A DNA stretch of 64,000 bases from the NCBI RefSeq assembly GCF_030272615.1, contig NC_081407.1, positions 99,181,897 to 99,245,896 on the forward strand. Reading direction: 5' to 3'. Below the pieces are notes generated by a model. It was given only the letters and a program-made list of their open reading frames with translations. It searched no databases and was not told the origin of the DNA. Source of the DNA: Cryptomeria japonica (Eukaryota > Streptophyta > Pinopsida > Cupressales > Cupressaceae). The stretch's first letter is position 1; each line of letters starts with the position of its first letter. This document shows positions 1 to 11,943 of the stretch, one piece after another. Made by a program: the position numbers and the translations under genes.

Positions 1-1119
1 GAGGTCGGACCTCTGGTAGCGGCCCACACACATACGGTTCTTAGTAGAGATACAAAGTTCGCCATGGGGAGTTTTCATGGGGACTGATGCTTGGCTGACC
101 CGAGAAGTGAGTGTCGAGGGTGGAGCCAGTGAGGTCAAGCATCTAAGTATCCGCTCTGAATAGCGTAGCCTCGGGGGTAAAACCCTATGTGGGATCAACA
201 ACTATTGTCTTGGCCAACCCTAAGATTTGTGCTTGTCTTATGCTAAACACTCAAACATTCAAGACTAAACAACAAAACATTGTGTCTTTTGTGTCTTCAA
301 GTGTATGCAAAACTTTTTACATCAAACAACACACTTTTGGAGTCTAGACAGTTTGCAAACATTGAGTCATCAACATTGTGTCCTCTTGTCACGAAAAAAA
401 TAGTCAAACAGTCGGATTTGGTCACAACAAAACAACTTCACAGATTGGAAAAATTGCACAAAGTTTACAAAAACGCGTCTATGTCTGTTTTAACCGCGTC
501 TGCATAATCTAAGAGCGTCTGTGAAGGGCAGAATAGCGTCTGTGTTTTTATCAGCGTCTGTGTCCAACAGAGAAGCGTCTATGTCTGGGAATCGCGTCTG
601 TGAAGCATACAGAGGTGTCTGTGTCAGGAATTGAAAACTTTAACAGTCCAGCAAACAAAGAAAATCAGTTTCGGAATACTTGAGCTTCCTAGGTGGTCTC
701 TTCAGGTTTCATCTAGCATTCAACCTGTCCTTGGGTCTCATATAGTCCATCATTGCTTTACATCTCATTTTACATTCATACTTGTCTAAAAACTTGAGTC
801 AAAAAGGTCACTTGCTTGTCCTCACTATACTCTTTCAACACACTACATACAACTACACTTTGCGAAGTGGTCCCTCATCAAGGTTTCTTACCTTTGGGTC
901 TCATTTGGTCTTACTTAGAGTCAAGGTCAGCTTACCTCATCAAGAGAAACGATCCTCTCTTTGGAAGTCACACCTACTCTACTACTTACATACTTGGTCT
1001 TACACTTTGGACATTGCAAGTACACCTCAAGATTCACTTACACTCCATACAACCCTTGGTCTTCCATACTTTTTCCATTTTTCATCTAGTCTCTCACATC
1101 TTGGTCAAATACCTAGTTC
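1..1119 (+). other. Untranslated leader of the Tat element
   Basis: This is non-coding sequence between the missing 5' LTR and the gag start. Tat elements commonly have leaders around this size. No primer binding site could be assigned. A GCGTCT-based tandem array lies at 475-620. The short ORFs in this stretch show no family motif and overlap in different frames. Confidence 0.6.
475..625 (+). repeat. GCGTCT array with about 20-bp period and 40-bp dimer
   Basis: GCGTCT starts at 475, 496, 515, 536, 554, 575 and 594, with the variant GTGTCT at 615. Spacings are 21, 19, 21, 18, 21, 19 and 21 bases, so alternate copies lie 39-40 bases apart, which suggests a two-unit repeat. Most copies continue as GTG or ATG. 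Confidence 0.8.
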
Positions 1120-4100
1120 ATGGTTGAAACACGCCTTCAAAAATCTAGGAGAATAGCTAAAGAAGCTCAAGAATCCGCGAACATGAGTTCTTATGAGTAT
1201 GACAGTGATTTATTCTTCAATCCTGAGCACACTACATTACCAGACATGGATGTTTATAGAAACAATCCAAATGTGGAAAGTGCAAACACTATAAACAACA
1301 ATACTACACACAATGACAATGTGGACAACTCTTCAATACTATCAGCAGACATAGAAGAATCCATAATGAATCCTCATTTCAATAGATTGGTTGAAGAGAT
1401 AATGAGGAGAGATCGTCAATACTTTTTACACATGATGGCAAAAAGTGGAGCTAAAATACCGCATGATTTTGACTTATCTCAACTTATAGAAAGTCGACCC
1501 TCACAACAAACTCAATCCAACATGGATCAAAGGAGACCAAATAGTGGAGGAAATAGAGGACCAAATATGATGCCTGAGTCACCATCAGTTTTGCTTCAAA
1601 AACCAGCAATCCCACATACACAAGCTCAAACATATGATACTTACACTCAAAGACCATCATGGAGGCCTTATGCTCAAACACATGCTCAAGGTGTGGATCA
1701 ATCAAAACAAGTGGATACTCAAAGACATCCTCAAAATTTTGACACAAGGAGACCTCATGTCAAAATTGGGGGCAACACAATGGAAAATGAAAGGCCTATT
1801 GAATATGGTTTATATACACAAAACAGATATGGAGTCCCTCAACATGAAGTTATGCCAAGTGCTCCATATATGTCGCAACAATATAGACCTCCATATGGAC
1901 ATGTCTACGATCAGTATCATCCATACATGCAACAAGCTCCTCCTCAAATGGGCATTTCAAACATGGGGTATGCTACAAGAAATCAATCCCCTCCCAAGAA
2001 TAATTTGGAGAAACAAATTAGGGATCTACAAAAGAAAATGGAGGACATGGGTACATCAAAACCTACATACACTATGAGAGATATATGTCCTTATCCCTTT
2101 GATAAGAGCATTCCAATGCCTCCATTTCCTCCACACTTTGTAACGCCAAAATTTGACAAATATAGAGGGAGAGGAGACCCCAAGGCACACATACGACAAT
2201 TCTTCACAGCTTGCATTGAGGTAGCAGCAGAAGAAACATACTTGATGAGGTTGTTCCCACAGAGCTTAGGAGATCAAGCTATGGAATGGTTTTCTCAATT
2301 ACCTCCTGGTATTAAGTCATGGGGTGACTTAGCAGAGGCATTCATTCAGCATTTCTCTTACAACATTGAAACAGATGTCTCAGTTACTACCTTGTGCAAT
2401 ACGAAACAAAAGGAAGGAGAATCTTTCGCAACATTTTTACAGAGATGGAGAAACTTAGCTAGCAGATGCTCTTGCGAAATCCCGCAAAAAAAAATGGTAG
2501 AAATGTTCACACAAAATGTTAACAAGGCTATTGGATATGATCTCAGGAAAGCTTGTTTGTCTACATTCAAGGATGTTATTGAAAAGGGCCCAGCAACAGA
2601 AAAGGTCTTAATTGAACAAGGAGTTACCAAGCTATTCAAAGAAAACAAAGAGGACTTTAAGGGAAAGGACAAACCAAAATTTTGGAACAAGAACAAGAAC
2701 ACAGTTAATGATGGCGTTGTTGATGCCAATACAGTGAGACCAAAGTTCATCTTTTCTGGATCAAGTTCTACCAACAATCAGGTGAACAATCAAACAACTG
2801 CTAAACCGCGAAGGAAGTACACCCCATTGGGAGAACCACTTGAATCAGTATTCAAAAAGCTTGTGGCAAACAAAGTGATCACAGTTCCAGATTTTCCTCC
2901 ATATGAACCAAAGGTCAAACCAAATTGGTGGAATGATGATGAATTTTGTGAGTTTCATAAGAGCAAGGGTCATAAGACAAGTAATTGCCATCGATTGAAA
3001 AACATTGTGCAAGATCTCATTGATAGAGGCGACATTGAGATTGAGGGACATTCATCTAATCAAGAGCATGAGATGTTTAAGGAACCATTCCCAAAACATG
3101 ACAAAGGAAAAGGCAAAGTCACAGATGATCAAGCCAATTACACTAGAGCACCTTACAATTATGATTCTACTATCAATCACATCTCGATGGACAATCATAT
3201 TTCTACTATCACTATCAAAAACAAAAATCCTGAGAATCCTTCTCAGAGACCCAAGATTGTCCTAAAAGGTGTGGGATCTTCCTCCGAATCTACCTCTGAA
3301 TGTCATGTTACAACCCGTCGAGGTAAGATTACATTGCCAGGTACCTCCACTAAGAATACCAATCCTTTATCAATCAAGCCTGAGTACGACCTTGTAGAAC
3401 AATTAGGGAAGACACCCGTGCTCATCTCCATTCTGGAGCTTCTATGTATATCCCCTGCACATAAAGCTATCCTTGACAAAATCTTGAGAGACACTGCTGT
3501 CCCTACGGATCTGAACGTGGATCAGTTTCAAGCCATGGTGGGATACCTATCCATTCCACATTCCCTTACGTTCACAGAAGCCGATGACGCCTCCATAAGT
3601 CAACCACATAATGCACCTTTACACGTTGAAGCTTTCATACATAAACATAGAATCAAGCGAGTCCTGATAGATGGAGGAGCAGGTCTAAATATTTGTACCT
3701 TGAGTACCATAAGACAATTAGGATATTCTGACAAGGCTGTGAATTCTACAAACCAAATCACCATTAAGGCTTATGATGATGAAGAGCGTTCGTCCAAGGG
3801 CACAGTCACCTTACCGCTAAGAATAGGACCAGTCACAAAGGATGTGGTTTGTCAAGTCCTAGATCTAGATCTCACGTATAACATATTGCTAGGACGTCCG
3901 TGGATTCATGAAATGAGGGCAGTCCCATCAACATACCATCAATGCATTAAGTTTCCTCATAATGGAGTCGAGGTAACAGTCAATGGTGATCCAAATCCAT
4001 TCATATATTGCAATAACTTGAGGTCACATACTGAAACTATCATTCCCAGTAATCGTGAGGCTACTCCTTCTTCAGCATACATTGATCCTGAGTCATTAAA

Positions 4101-6246
4101 ACCCTCGACATCCAAACAAGGTGAACTTAGAGGCAAGTTTCAAGACAAAGGCATGGGAGAATACACTTTGAATCAAACAATGTTTTTACGACAAGTCATG
4201 AGCTCTCCAAAAGAATATGGGAGGCCACATCCTAACAAGCAAATCTCCATCATGATACTCAAATGGGATCCTACCATCTTTCAAAGACGAGGCGAACTAG
4301 AGGAGGAAAATTTATACAAAATGCTTTATAAAGATATTGAAGAGGACACACATGATCAGACTATTATACCCTGTGAGAACTATGGCAAAGGCTTTAAAAT
4401 TCTACAAAAATTCAGGTATGATGGAAAAAGCCCTCTCGGGTTACGCAAAGAAGGTGTCATGGAACCCTTACAACCTGAGCTAACTACAAGAAGAGAACGC
4501 TCCAAGGGACTTGGTTTTCTGAATTCCAAGATTCACAATAAAAGAACAAAAGAGGCATGGCGAATCAAAGTTGCCAAAGTTCAACAAGAGGATTATCCTT
4601 CCACAGATTCTAATGAGTGGGAATGGGGTTCAGACAAATCCTCCAGTGACTATGAGCTCACTGAGACATTCAGAGAGCCAGATGAACCTACAGAGGAGGA
4701 GGAATTTTACAAAAAGTTCAGAGTTGGTCAAGAACCAACCCATAAGGATCCCGCACAGTCTTCGTTTCAAGGTCCTAGGTTGAAATCGCATAGGATGAGG
4801 ACACCTGTCCCAGAAGGCGCTACTAGAGATGACAATTTGGATTCGCTCACGATCGAAACTGATGAGGAGAGTGCCATCGATGACCTCGACGATTGCCTTG
4901 ACATACCTGAATATAACCACATCTTCACTATTAGTCCAGCAAACTTTGAAAACACTAATGACCTTCCCCTTGTTCACCCCCAACTCATTGACTGGGATCA
5001 TGAAGGACCAGCACAATTTGATACATTTCAAAATGACGAAGCTATTGTTGACTATCTTGGCATTCGAGATAATCTTCCCCCTGGAGACCACAAAGCAGGA
5101 TACACCATAGAACTCAACAACATGGCATACTTCGATGAGGGTGTCGGGCCTTCTAGTCGCAAAAATGTGAAAATAAGAACAAAACAAGGGTCTTATGGCG
5201 AAAACCACACTATGGCGCTATCTGACCCCAAAAAAGTAAAAAGAAAGGACGTATCTGAGGGCGAAAACCTCTCTGAGGCACCCGAAGATGGAAGGCTCGA
5301 CATTCTCCCAGCATCATATGAGGAAAAATCATCCATGTTGGTAGAGGAGACTATAAAGACAAATATTGGTATAGAAGAGGTTCCACACAACATATTCTTG
5401 GCGCAATCATTGACAGAGTCTAAGAGGGCAAGATTCATAAGCTTCTTCAAGGAACGACAAGTTAACTTTGCATGGTCATACGCTGATATGCCTGGACTGG
5501 ATCCGGATTTGGTTATGCATCATTTGACAGTCAAACCGGGGGCAAAACCAGTAAAACAGAAATTGAGGAAAATGCATCCACAAGTGGCATTACTCGTCAA
5601 GGCAGAACTGGAGAAATTATTGGATGTCGGATTCATACGACCAATTGATTATCCCAAATGGATCTCCAATTTGGTACCTATCAGCAAACCAGATCGCAGT
5701 ATCCGAATATGTACAGACTTCAGAGATATCAACAAGGCTTGCTCAAAGGACGATTTCCCATTACCAAACATAGACTTGATCGTTGATCTCACAGCAGGTC
5801 ATGAAATGTTATCCTTAATGGACGGATTTTCTGGATATAATCAAATCAGGATTGCACCTGAAGATCAACATAAAACATCATTCACTTGTCCATGGGGAAC
5901 CTTCTGTTGGAACGTCATGCCCTTTGGGTTGAAAAATGCAGGCGCCACTTATCAACGAGCGATGACTACTATCTTTCATGATCTCATGCACATAACCGTG
6001 GAAGATTATGTTGATGATCTTTTGGGAAAATCAATAGACAGAGACACCCACTTGGACATACTTTCAGTTGTCTTTGATCGGCTGGAAAAATATAAGGTAA
6101 GACTAAATCCAAAGAAATGTGTCTTTGGAGTAACCTTCGGGAAGCTCCTAGGATTCATTGTGTCTAAAAGGGGAATAGAAGCCGATCCAGCAAAGGTCAG
6201 AGCTATCTTGGACATGCCGCCACCCAAGAATATCAGTCAACTTTGA

Positions 6247-7290
6247 TCTTTACAAGGGAGACTCCAGTCCATACGAAGATTCATAGCACAACTTGCAGAT
6301 AAGTGTAATCCTTTCCAGCACCTGCTACATAAAAATATCATGTTCAAATGGGATGAGAACTGTCAACAGGCTTTTCAAACGCTCAAAGACTATCTTTTGA
6401 ACCCACCAGTCTTAATGCCACCCATTCCAGATCAACCGTTGCTACTTTACATATCAGCTACTCCAACGGCACTGGGGGCACTCCTAGCACAACAAATACC
6501 TGACGGCAAGGAAAAAGCAGTCTACTATATCAGTCGCACATTGGGGGGATATGAGCTAAACTACACTCCAATCGAACGTGCATGTCTTGCTGTGGTCTTT
6601 GCTTCACAAAAATTACGACATTATATGCTTACTCACAAGACTAAGTTGATTGCCAGAATTGATCCACTAAAATATCTTCTCAACAAAGCTACACTTACTG
6701 GGCGGCTGGCCAAGTGGGTAATGATTCTGAGTGAATTTGACATCGAGTACGTGGACAGGAAAGCAATCAAAGGACAAGCCATTGCAGATCAATTAGCAGA
6801 TGCTCCCATGATAGATGATGTTCCTCTACAGTTAGAATTTCCAGATGAGTCCATTCTAACAATATCATCTGCAAAGTCATGGCAATTATATTTTGACGAC
6901 TCATATACACAGCACGGGGCAGGAGCGGGTATACTCTTTATAACTCCTCAAGGTGATTCTATACCAAAATCATACCGCTTGTCATTTCCTTGCACCAACA
7001 ATATAGCGGAATATGAGGCATTAACAACTGGATTAAGAATTGCAGTTCAGTGGAAGATCCAAGAGCTTCGTGTTTTTGGGGATTCTCAACTTGTCATCCG
7101 TCAAGCAACTGATGATTACCAAACAAAAGATGAAAAACTAATGCCCTACAAACAACTGGTAGATGATCTGAAACAGCACTTCGCAAAGATAGAGTTTGAG
7201 CAGATACCAAGAGAATAGAATCGTGCTTCAGATGCCATGGCTACAATTGCTTCGCTCATTGATCTGCCGCAAAATGAGACCTGCTATGAG
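6247..7290 (+). pseudogene. Tandem RNase H domains (RT-linked plus archaeal-type) of the Tat element
   Basis: This part of the frame after the first stop holds the end of the RT thumb and the usual Ty3 RNase H (about 6430-6810). A second RNase H-like domain follows (about 6880-7270). It keeps the acidic positions expected of archaeal-type RNase H: FDD at about 6892, the E of IAEYEA at about 7010, the D of GDSQ at about 7081, and a late D in RASDAM just after the TAG at 7216-7218. Family members usually read FDG at the first site, and here the glycine is an aspartate. In Tat elements the extra domain is thought to take over removal of RNA or primer. Confidence 0.8.
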
Positions 7291-7497
7291 TTCCTGGTAG
7301 ACAACTTGCTGATTCCATCATATGAGATCACTCCTACAGAAATGATATGTGTTGTTGGTCCTGAATCCCAGTTATATGGTTCCATATTCACATACCTTTG
7401 CGACAATATCTTACCTCCTGATCTATCAAACAATCAACGCCGCACTTTCATTTGCCAATCCTCTCGATACGTCATTTTAGCTGATATCCTATACTGA

Positions 7498-8625
7498 CGA
7501 GGTCTAGATGGCACCCTTCTTAGATGTTTAGAGAATGACGAAGCTCAGATTGCGTTACGAGAAGTGCATGAAGGGATATGTGGCCCGCATACTAGTGGTC
7601 CTACCTTGGCCAAGAAACTTATCAGGACTAGATACTACTGGCCTACTATGGAAAAAGATGCATATCAGTTTGTCAAAAAGTGTAAGCAGTGTCAAATTCA
7701 TGGAGACCTCATACATGCACCAGCACAAGAACTACAACCACTTGCATCTCCTTGGCCCTTTTGTCAGTGGGGACTCGATCTCATAGGTAAGATTCACCCT
7801 CCTTCTTCCAATGGACATAAATTCATTATCACAGCCATAGAGTATTTCACAAAGTGGATTGAAGCCGTGCCTCTCACACAAGTTACTGGGAAACAAATCG
7901 CTACCTTCATTTTGAACTACATCATTTGCCGATATGGGATTCCTACTTCCATTATTACTGATAACGGGCGTCCCTTCAAAAATCAGGATGTTCGTGAACT
8001 CTGTGACCGCTTCCATATCTCTCACCGTTTCTCCACACCATATTACCCCCAAGGTAATGGCCAAGCTGAGGCGTCTAACAAAACAATTCTCAAAATCCTT
8101 AAAAAGACAGTCGACGACGCTGGCCGTAACTGGCATATCCAACTCAATCCTGCACTTTGGGCCTATCGTACAAGTGTCCGCACACCTACAGGAGCTACAC
8201 CCTACTCACTTGTCTACGGCGCTGAAGCCATCTTGCCTATTGAGGTCGAGTTACCTTCTTTACGGGTCTCTTTGAGAAACATAATCAACGATGAAGATTA
8301 CAGGGTCTCTCGCTTACAAGAACTAGAACTCCTGGAGGAACGAAGACACACTGCTTTTAATCATCTCAAGGCTTACCAACAAAGAATGAGTCGCAGTTAC
8401 AATCATAAAGTCAAGCCTCGCACATTTGAAGTAGATGAATTAGTCCTCAGAGAGAACCCCAAGAATCAGCAAGATAGAGATAAGGGCAAGTTCGAACCAA
8501 ACTGGCTTGGTCCTTACATCATCACAGCGGTATATGGATCTGGGGCATATCAGCTCTCAACTACAGAAGGTGAACCTTTGGAGGATCCTATCAATAGCAT
8601 GCACCTTCGTGGGTTCTACACATAG
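7498..8625 (+). pseudogene. int: Integrase domain of the Tat element
   Basis: Reading on from the stop at 7495-7497, the frame holds an HHCC zinc-binding module (HEG..GPH then CKQC, about 7567-7700). The catalytic triad follows intact: D in GLDLIG (about 7776), D in ITDNG (about 7960) and E in GQAEAS (about 8070). A C-terminal segment with a GPYII/V-type fold region ends at TAG 8623-8625. No chromodomain is present, as expected for Tat. The first in-frame ATG is at 7564, but in the element this part would be cut from the polyprotein. The integrase itself looks undamaged, and only the upstream stops prevent its synthesis. Confidence 0.85.
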
Positions 8626-9470
8626 CTCTTCGGAATATCCTAATTCAAAAATACAAAAAAAAAATTATAAAACATAAAAAATCGTTACTTGGTGAAAACC
8701 TGGCAAACAGGCGCCTTGTGACAACAAAAAAATTGAAAAATCGAAAAAAGTAAAGAGAAATAATTTCGTCCAACGGTGAAAACCACTTCGGTGGCGCCCT
8801 AGGCAAGTACCATGGTGAAAACTGGGTCACCAGAGCCATGCGTAGAGACATTGCTCCTCCCTCCTTCAGGATTCTCTTTCATCCTTTCACTTCGCACACA
8901 CTCACAACCTATTCATCCACAATAAACTTACCCATTCCCATCATGGCTTGTTATTGATCTACCTAAGATTGGTTAGCCATCCATAAACCTCCCTTTTCAC
9001 ATCCCTTTCCATCCATAATAAATCAGATCCTATCTGTGACTACGGCCAATTCCTACGTCTAGTGATGGGTGTGGAACTGAGAATATCACATGTTTTGAGA
9101 AGTACAGTTTCTTCCAGCTTCCTTCAAGTCTATCCGCGCATAATCTGCAATAAAGCAACATCTGCATCGCCAGTCCATAATAAAGTTTTGTCTTCTCCGC
9201 AATAAAGTATCAGTTTCATGGATTCAGTCAGTTTCAGATGAGACACAGCAGCAACAATGAGCTTCAACAAAATCAAATCTTTCAACAGACTCAGACAACA
9301 TATGGTTCAGTGCTATCTATCCATTTTGTGAAAGTAAACATTGTGACCACAATCAAATAAGACTTAAACAAGTGACAAGAGACACTAAACTTGAGGACTA
9401 CAGTGGATGTTGGTGTCGAGTCTTGGTTTTCTTTTGATTTTATCTTTTTGGTGACATGTCTTTTAGCTTT

Positions 9471-9521
9471 TCCAGGATGTCTTTGACTAGAGATTCTATC
9501 TCCAGGATGTCTTTGACTAGA
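9471..9521 (+). repeat. 30-bp direct duplication in Tat 3' region
   Basis: The 21-base phrase starting TCCAGGATGTC at 9471-9491 recurs without change at 9501-9521. It is short and non-coding, and its role is unknown. Confidence 0.75.
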
Positions 9522-10263
9522 AAGGCGAGGATGGGGTATCGTCACCTATTTGCATTTGCTGTCTATCGATTGTCTTTTAGTAATGCTATGACTTGTCCAA
9601 GGATATGAGGACACTGTGAGTCTAGTATGAACTAGGGCATTCCTTGTTTGTGACTGTCTTACCTCCATGCAAACGGGTACAATGACTTTCTGGGTCGAAC
9701 AAATGCCTCGATTGTCATAACCTATCTTGCCATAATAAAGCTCAATGATGATAACGCACAAGAAGCTCTTTCACATTCATATCTTCTGTCTTTCATCCCC
9801 CTTTCTTGATTGACTTCCATCGTCCTTCTCGAGTCCACGTAGCCCACTATCACATGACTGAGTATAATGACACACCAAAAACATTTGCATTTCATGTAGT
9901 TGCACCTACATTACCACATATAAGCATTTCATACATACATATAGATATCACAACTGCATCACAGCCTGCACACAACACCTGTTAGCACAATTTACATTTG
10001 CATTATCATATTCATCTGCATTACTTACATTCACATTTGCATCATGCATACACATATAAAACATAAAAAAAATAAAAAAATAAAAAAATATTGCATTGCA
10101 TCATATACATATTTGCATCCATATCATAAGCATCACATAAGAACATCTCATCACATAGGTACACATGCATATAGCTGCCGCAAAGATGCATCATCTCATA
10201 TATATATAAAGTGTCATGATACAATGATGTCAAAATCATATGGCTACAATCACCCGCAGGTGT

Positions 10264-11342
10264 CTACATCATTATATAAAATGGTACAAAACTGATACAG
10301 AGGAACTCACTGATCACTCTTGCCAACACTATTGGTAGTGCTAATCCTATCCATGTCATGGTATCCCATGCCACGTGCCCTGCTCTCATCTCCAAACCGG
10401 GATCCTGGAATACCCGTCTAAGCGCCTCCTTGTCTCCATCTCGATCATATGGAATCAGCTCTCCATCGATCGGTATATGCAGTATCCTGTACACATCCTC
10501 GAGGGTCACTGTCATCTCTCCCATAGGCAAGTGAAACGTGCAAGTCTCGGAGTGCCATCTCTCCGCCAGTGCAGTCAGCAAACCCATGTTTGCCCGAAAC
10601 TCGGGCACATATAGCACATGTCTGAGGCCCATCTCCTCAATAGCAATCCTGTCTTGAATCGACAACTCTAGTCGCAATCTCTGAGTCGACGGGAATCTCT
10701 CCCATGACTCCAGCATAGGCAGATACTCCTGCAGTCAAACAACTCAATCATGTCAGTTATAGTGGCATTCACTATTTATCACAAAATGCTACTCGCTATC
10801 TAAATGCATATGGCTATCTACCCTAGTGACACTCACTGTTTATCACAAAGTGTTTCTATTTATCCTAGTGGTACTCACTGTTCATCACAAAGTACTACGT
10901 GTGTGACACTCCCTGTTCATCACAAAGTGTTACTCACATTCGCACTCCCTGTTCATCACAAAGTGCTGCTCATATTTTAGTACTCCTTGTTCATCACAAA
11001 GTACTTTATCTTGGTACTCACTGTTCATCACAAAGTGCCTTGATCTATCCTAGTCTTCCTAGAGGACCTGCTTGAGTGTATCCTCTCAGCAGCTTATCCA
11101 ATCGACAGCATATGTTCATCACAGAACTGCCGATTTGACCTAGAAGATGCAAATTCATACTTTTCAAATGCAAACGCGCTTTCCTGACATAAACGTGCAT
11201 TTATTACATTACCTATTGAGCATTAATGACAAAACTTGAAATGCGTGAAAGTACGAGGAGGTTTTCTGGTACTTACCGGCTCTCCTGCATCTGCTGGTCT
11301 CTGGAATCGGCGAACGCGGTCGAATCTATGAACGAAGGCCAT
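10264..11342 (-). CDS. Antisense spliced plant mobile domain (PMD) gene carried by the Tat element
   Basis: Two exons can be read on the minus strand. Exon 1 (11342-11277) starts with ATG, encodes 22 residues rich in Arg and Phe, and ends at a consensus GTAAGT donor. The intron (11276-10729, 548 bases) ends in TGCAG. Exon 2 opens in phase at 10728 and stays open to 10264. Exon 2 resembles the N-terminal half of the plant mobile domain: FRANMGLLTALAERWHSET, then the FHLPMGEMTVTLEDV core and a WIG motif. In host MAIN/MAIL proteins this domain works in silencing and development, and it also occurs in gypsy and Mutator-type transposons. A second donor-like GTGAGT at 10310 could end exon 2 earlier, but no third exon was recognised, so the domain is probably truncated. 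Its role in the element is unknown. Confidence 0.7.
10771..11120 (+). repeat. Imperfect ~35-bp tandem array inside the antisense intron
   Basis: The phrase CTGTTCATCACAAAGTGCT or close variants recur with ATCACAAA at 10778, 10842, 10884, 10919, 10954, 10992 and 11027, and a weaker copy near 11108. The later spacings are 35-42 bases. Copies alternate between AGTGCT and AGTACT. Tandem arrays in 3' regions are known in Tat elements. Here the array falls wholly within the predicted intron 10729-11276. Confidence 0.8.
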
Positions 11343-11431
11343 CGCTGCTGACTGTTGCTACTCTTTTATCGCTCTGCACTGTGATCTTGTAAGGGTGTAG
11401 ATGACAATGAGGATGTATTTTGGCCGTGGTC

Positions 11432-11440
11432 TATCTTATA
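11432..11440 (-). promoter_or_regulatory. TATA-like box for the antisense PMD gene
   Basis: TATAAGATA on the minus strand lies about 90 bases before the exon 1 ATG at 11342. That leaves room for a start site near 11405 and a 5' UTR of about 60 bases. It is an inference from spacing and sequence only. Confidence 0.45.
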
Positions 11441-11671
11441 GCCTACCCTAGCCTTCGCCCTCATTTCCCGAGTCAGTATTCTTCATCCTGTGACTTTGTC
11501 ACTTTATTCGGTCAACCCATTCTAGCCTTTCTTTCTTATCGAGAGATTGTCTGCAATCTTTTCAGACATTTTCATCCAATCTCTCGAGGGGGCATATCAT
11601 TCCCATTATGGGGCAACTCTGTATCAGTTCATCTTATCTTCTTTGAAACAACGCGACAAGCCGCATTGTCT

Positions 11672-11686
11672 CAAAGAGGGGCAAAA
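11672..11686 (+). promoter_or_regulatory. Polypurine tract of the Tat element
   Basis: CAAAGAGGGGCAAAA directly precedes the TG of the LTR and would prime plus-strand synthesis. A similar G-run, CGAGGGGGCA, lies about 100 bases earlier (11583-11592) and may be a second, internal tract. Confidence 0.75.
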
Positions 11687-11711
11687 TGTAGACACCTAAA
11701 ATTGTCATGTC

Positions 11712-11943
11712 TAATTAAATAAATATTTTATTTATTTAATTATCTAAGCCTAATTCTTCTATTAATTAAATAAATCCTTATTTATTTAATTAATTCATTT
11801 ATCCTCTTCTAGCCTTATTTCTCATTTAAATAAATACATTTATTTATTTAAATTATTCCTTTCCTAAATTAAATAAATATTTTATTTATTTAATTATCCT
11901 ATTTCTTCTATTAATTAAATAAATCTTTATTTATTTAATTAAT
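11712..11943 (+). repeat. Five AT-rich palindromes in LTR U3
   Basis: Near-perfect inverted repeats built on TTAAATAAATA and its complement occupy 11712-11742, 11761-11794, 11824-11853, 11867-11895 and 11910-11943. Units 1 and 4, and units 2 and 5, are almost the same, so part of the block was duplicated. Confidence 0.8.

Larger units (their letters stand above)
1120..8625 (+). pseudogene. gag-pol: Tat-type gag-pol polyprotein, one frame with three premature stops
   Basis: The ATG at 1120 opens a frame of about 2,500 codons ending at 8625, interrupted only by TGA at 6244-6246, TAG at 7216-7218 and TGA at 7495-7497. In order it shows: a long polar N-terminus; a retrotransposon gag domain (about residues 345-445); a CxxHxxxGHxxxxC knuckle (about 610-625); an aspartic protease with DGGAG in place of DTGS (about 849); a G-patch-like segment (about 1085-1130); reverse transcriptase with YVDD (about 1630); RNase H; a second RNase H; and integrase. 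In the family this polyprotein packages, copies and integrates element RNA. No frameshift was found, and the three stops fit CGA, CAG and CGA codons changed by C-to-T. It could be expressed only as gag through most of RT. Confidence 0.9.
8626..11686 (+). other. Long 3' non-coding region of the Tat element
   Basis: Three kilobases separate the pol stop from the LTR. The first 250 bases carry repeated GGTGAAAAC phrases (8689, 8789, 8813), typical of Tat 3' regions. Next come mixed sequence with a short direct duplication (9471-9521), a CAT-rich and A-rich low-complexity stretch (about 9880-10240), the antisense plant-mobile-domain gene, its intron array, and the polypurine tract. Confidence 0.65.

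Noticed and set aside
782-1156. Leader frames of 103-124 codons
   Set aside because: Two overlapping frames in different registers without an ATG context or motif; they overlap the gag start and fit a non-coding leader.
4630-5208. 192-codon antisense frame inside Tat gag-pol
   Set aside because: It lies wholly opposite the real frame, shows no domain, and such shadows are expected in a long open frame.
10044-10295. His/Lys- and Tyr/Met-rich small frames on both strands
   Set aside because: They arise from CAT- and A-rich low-complexity DNA in the Tat 3' region.
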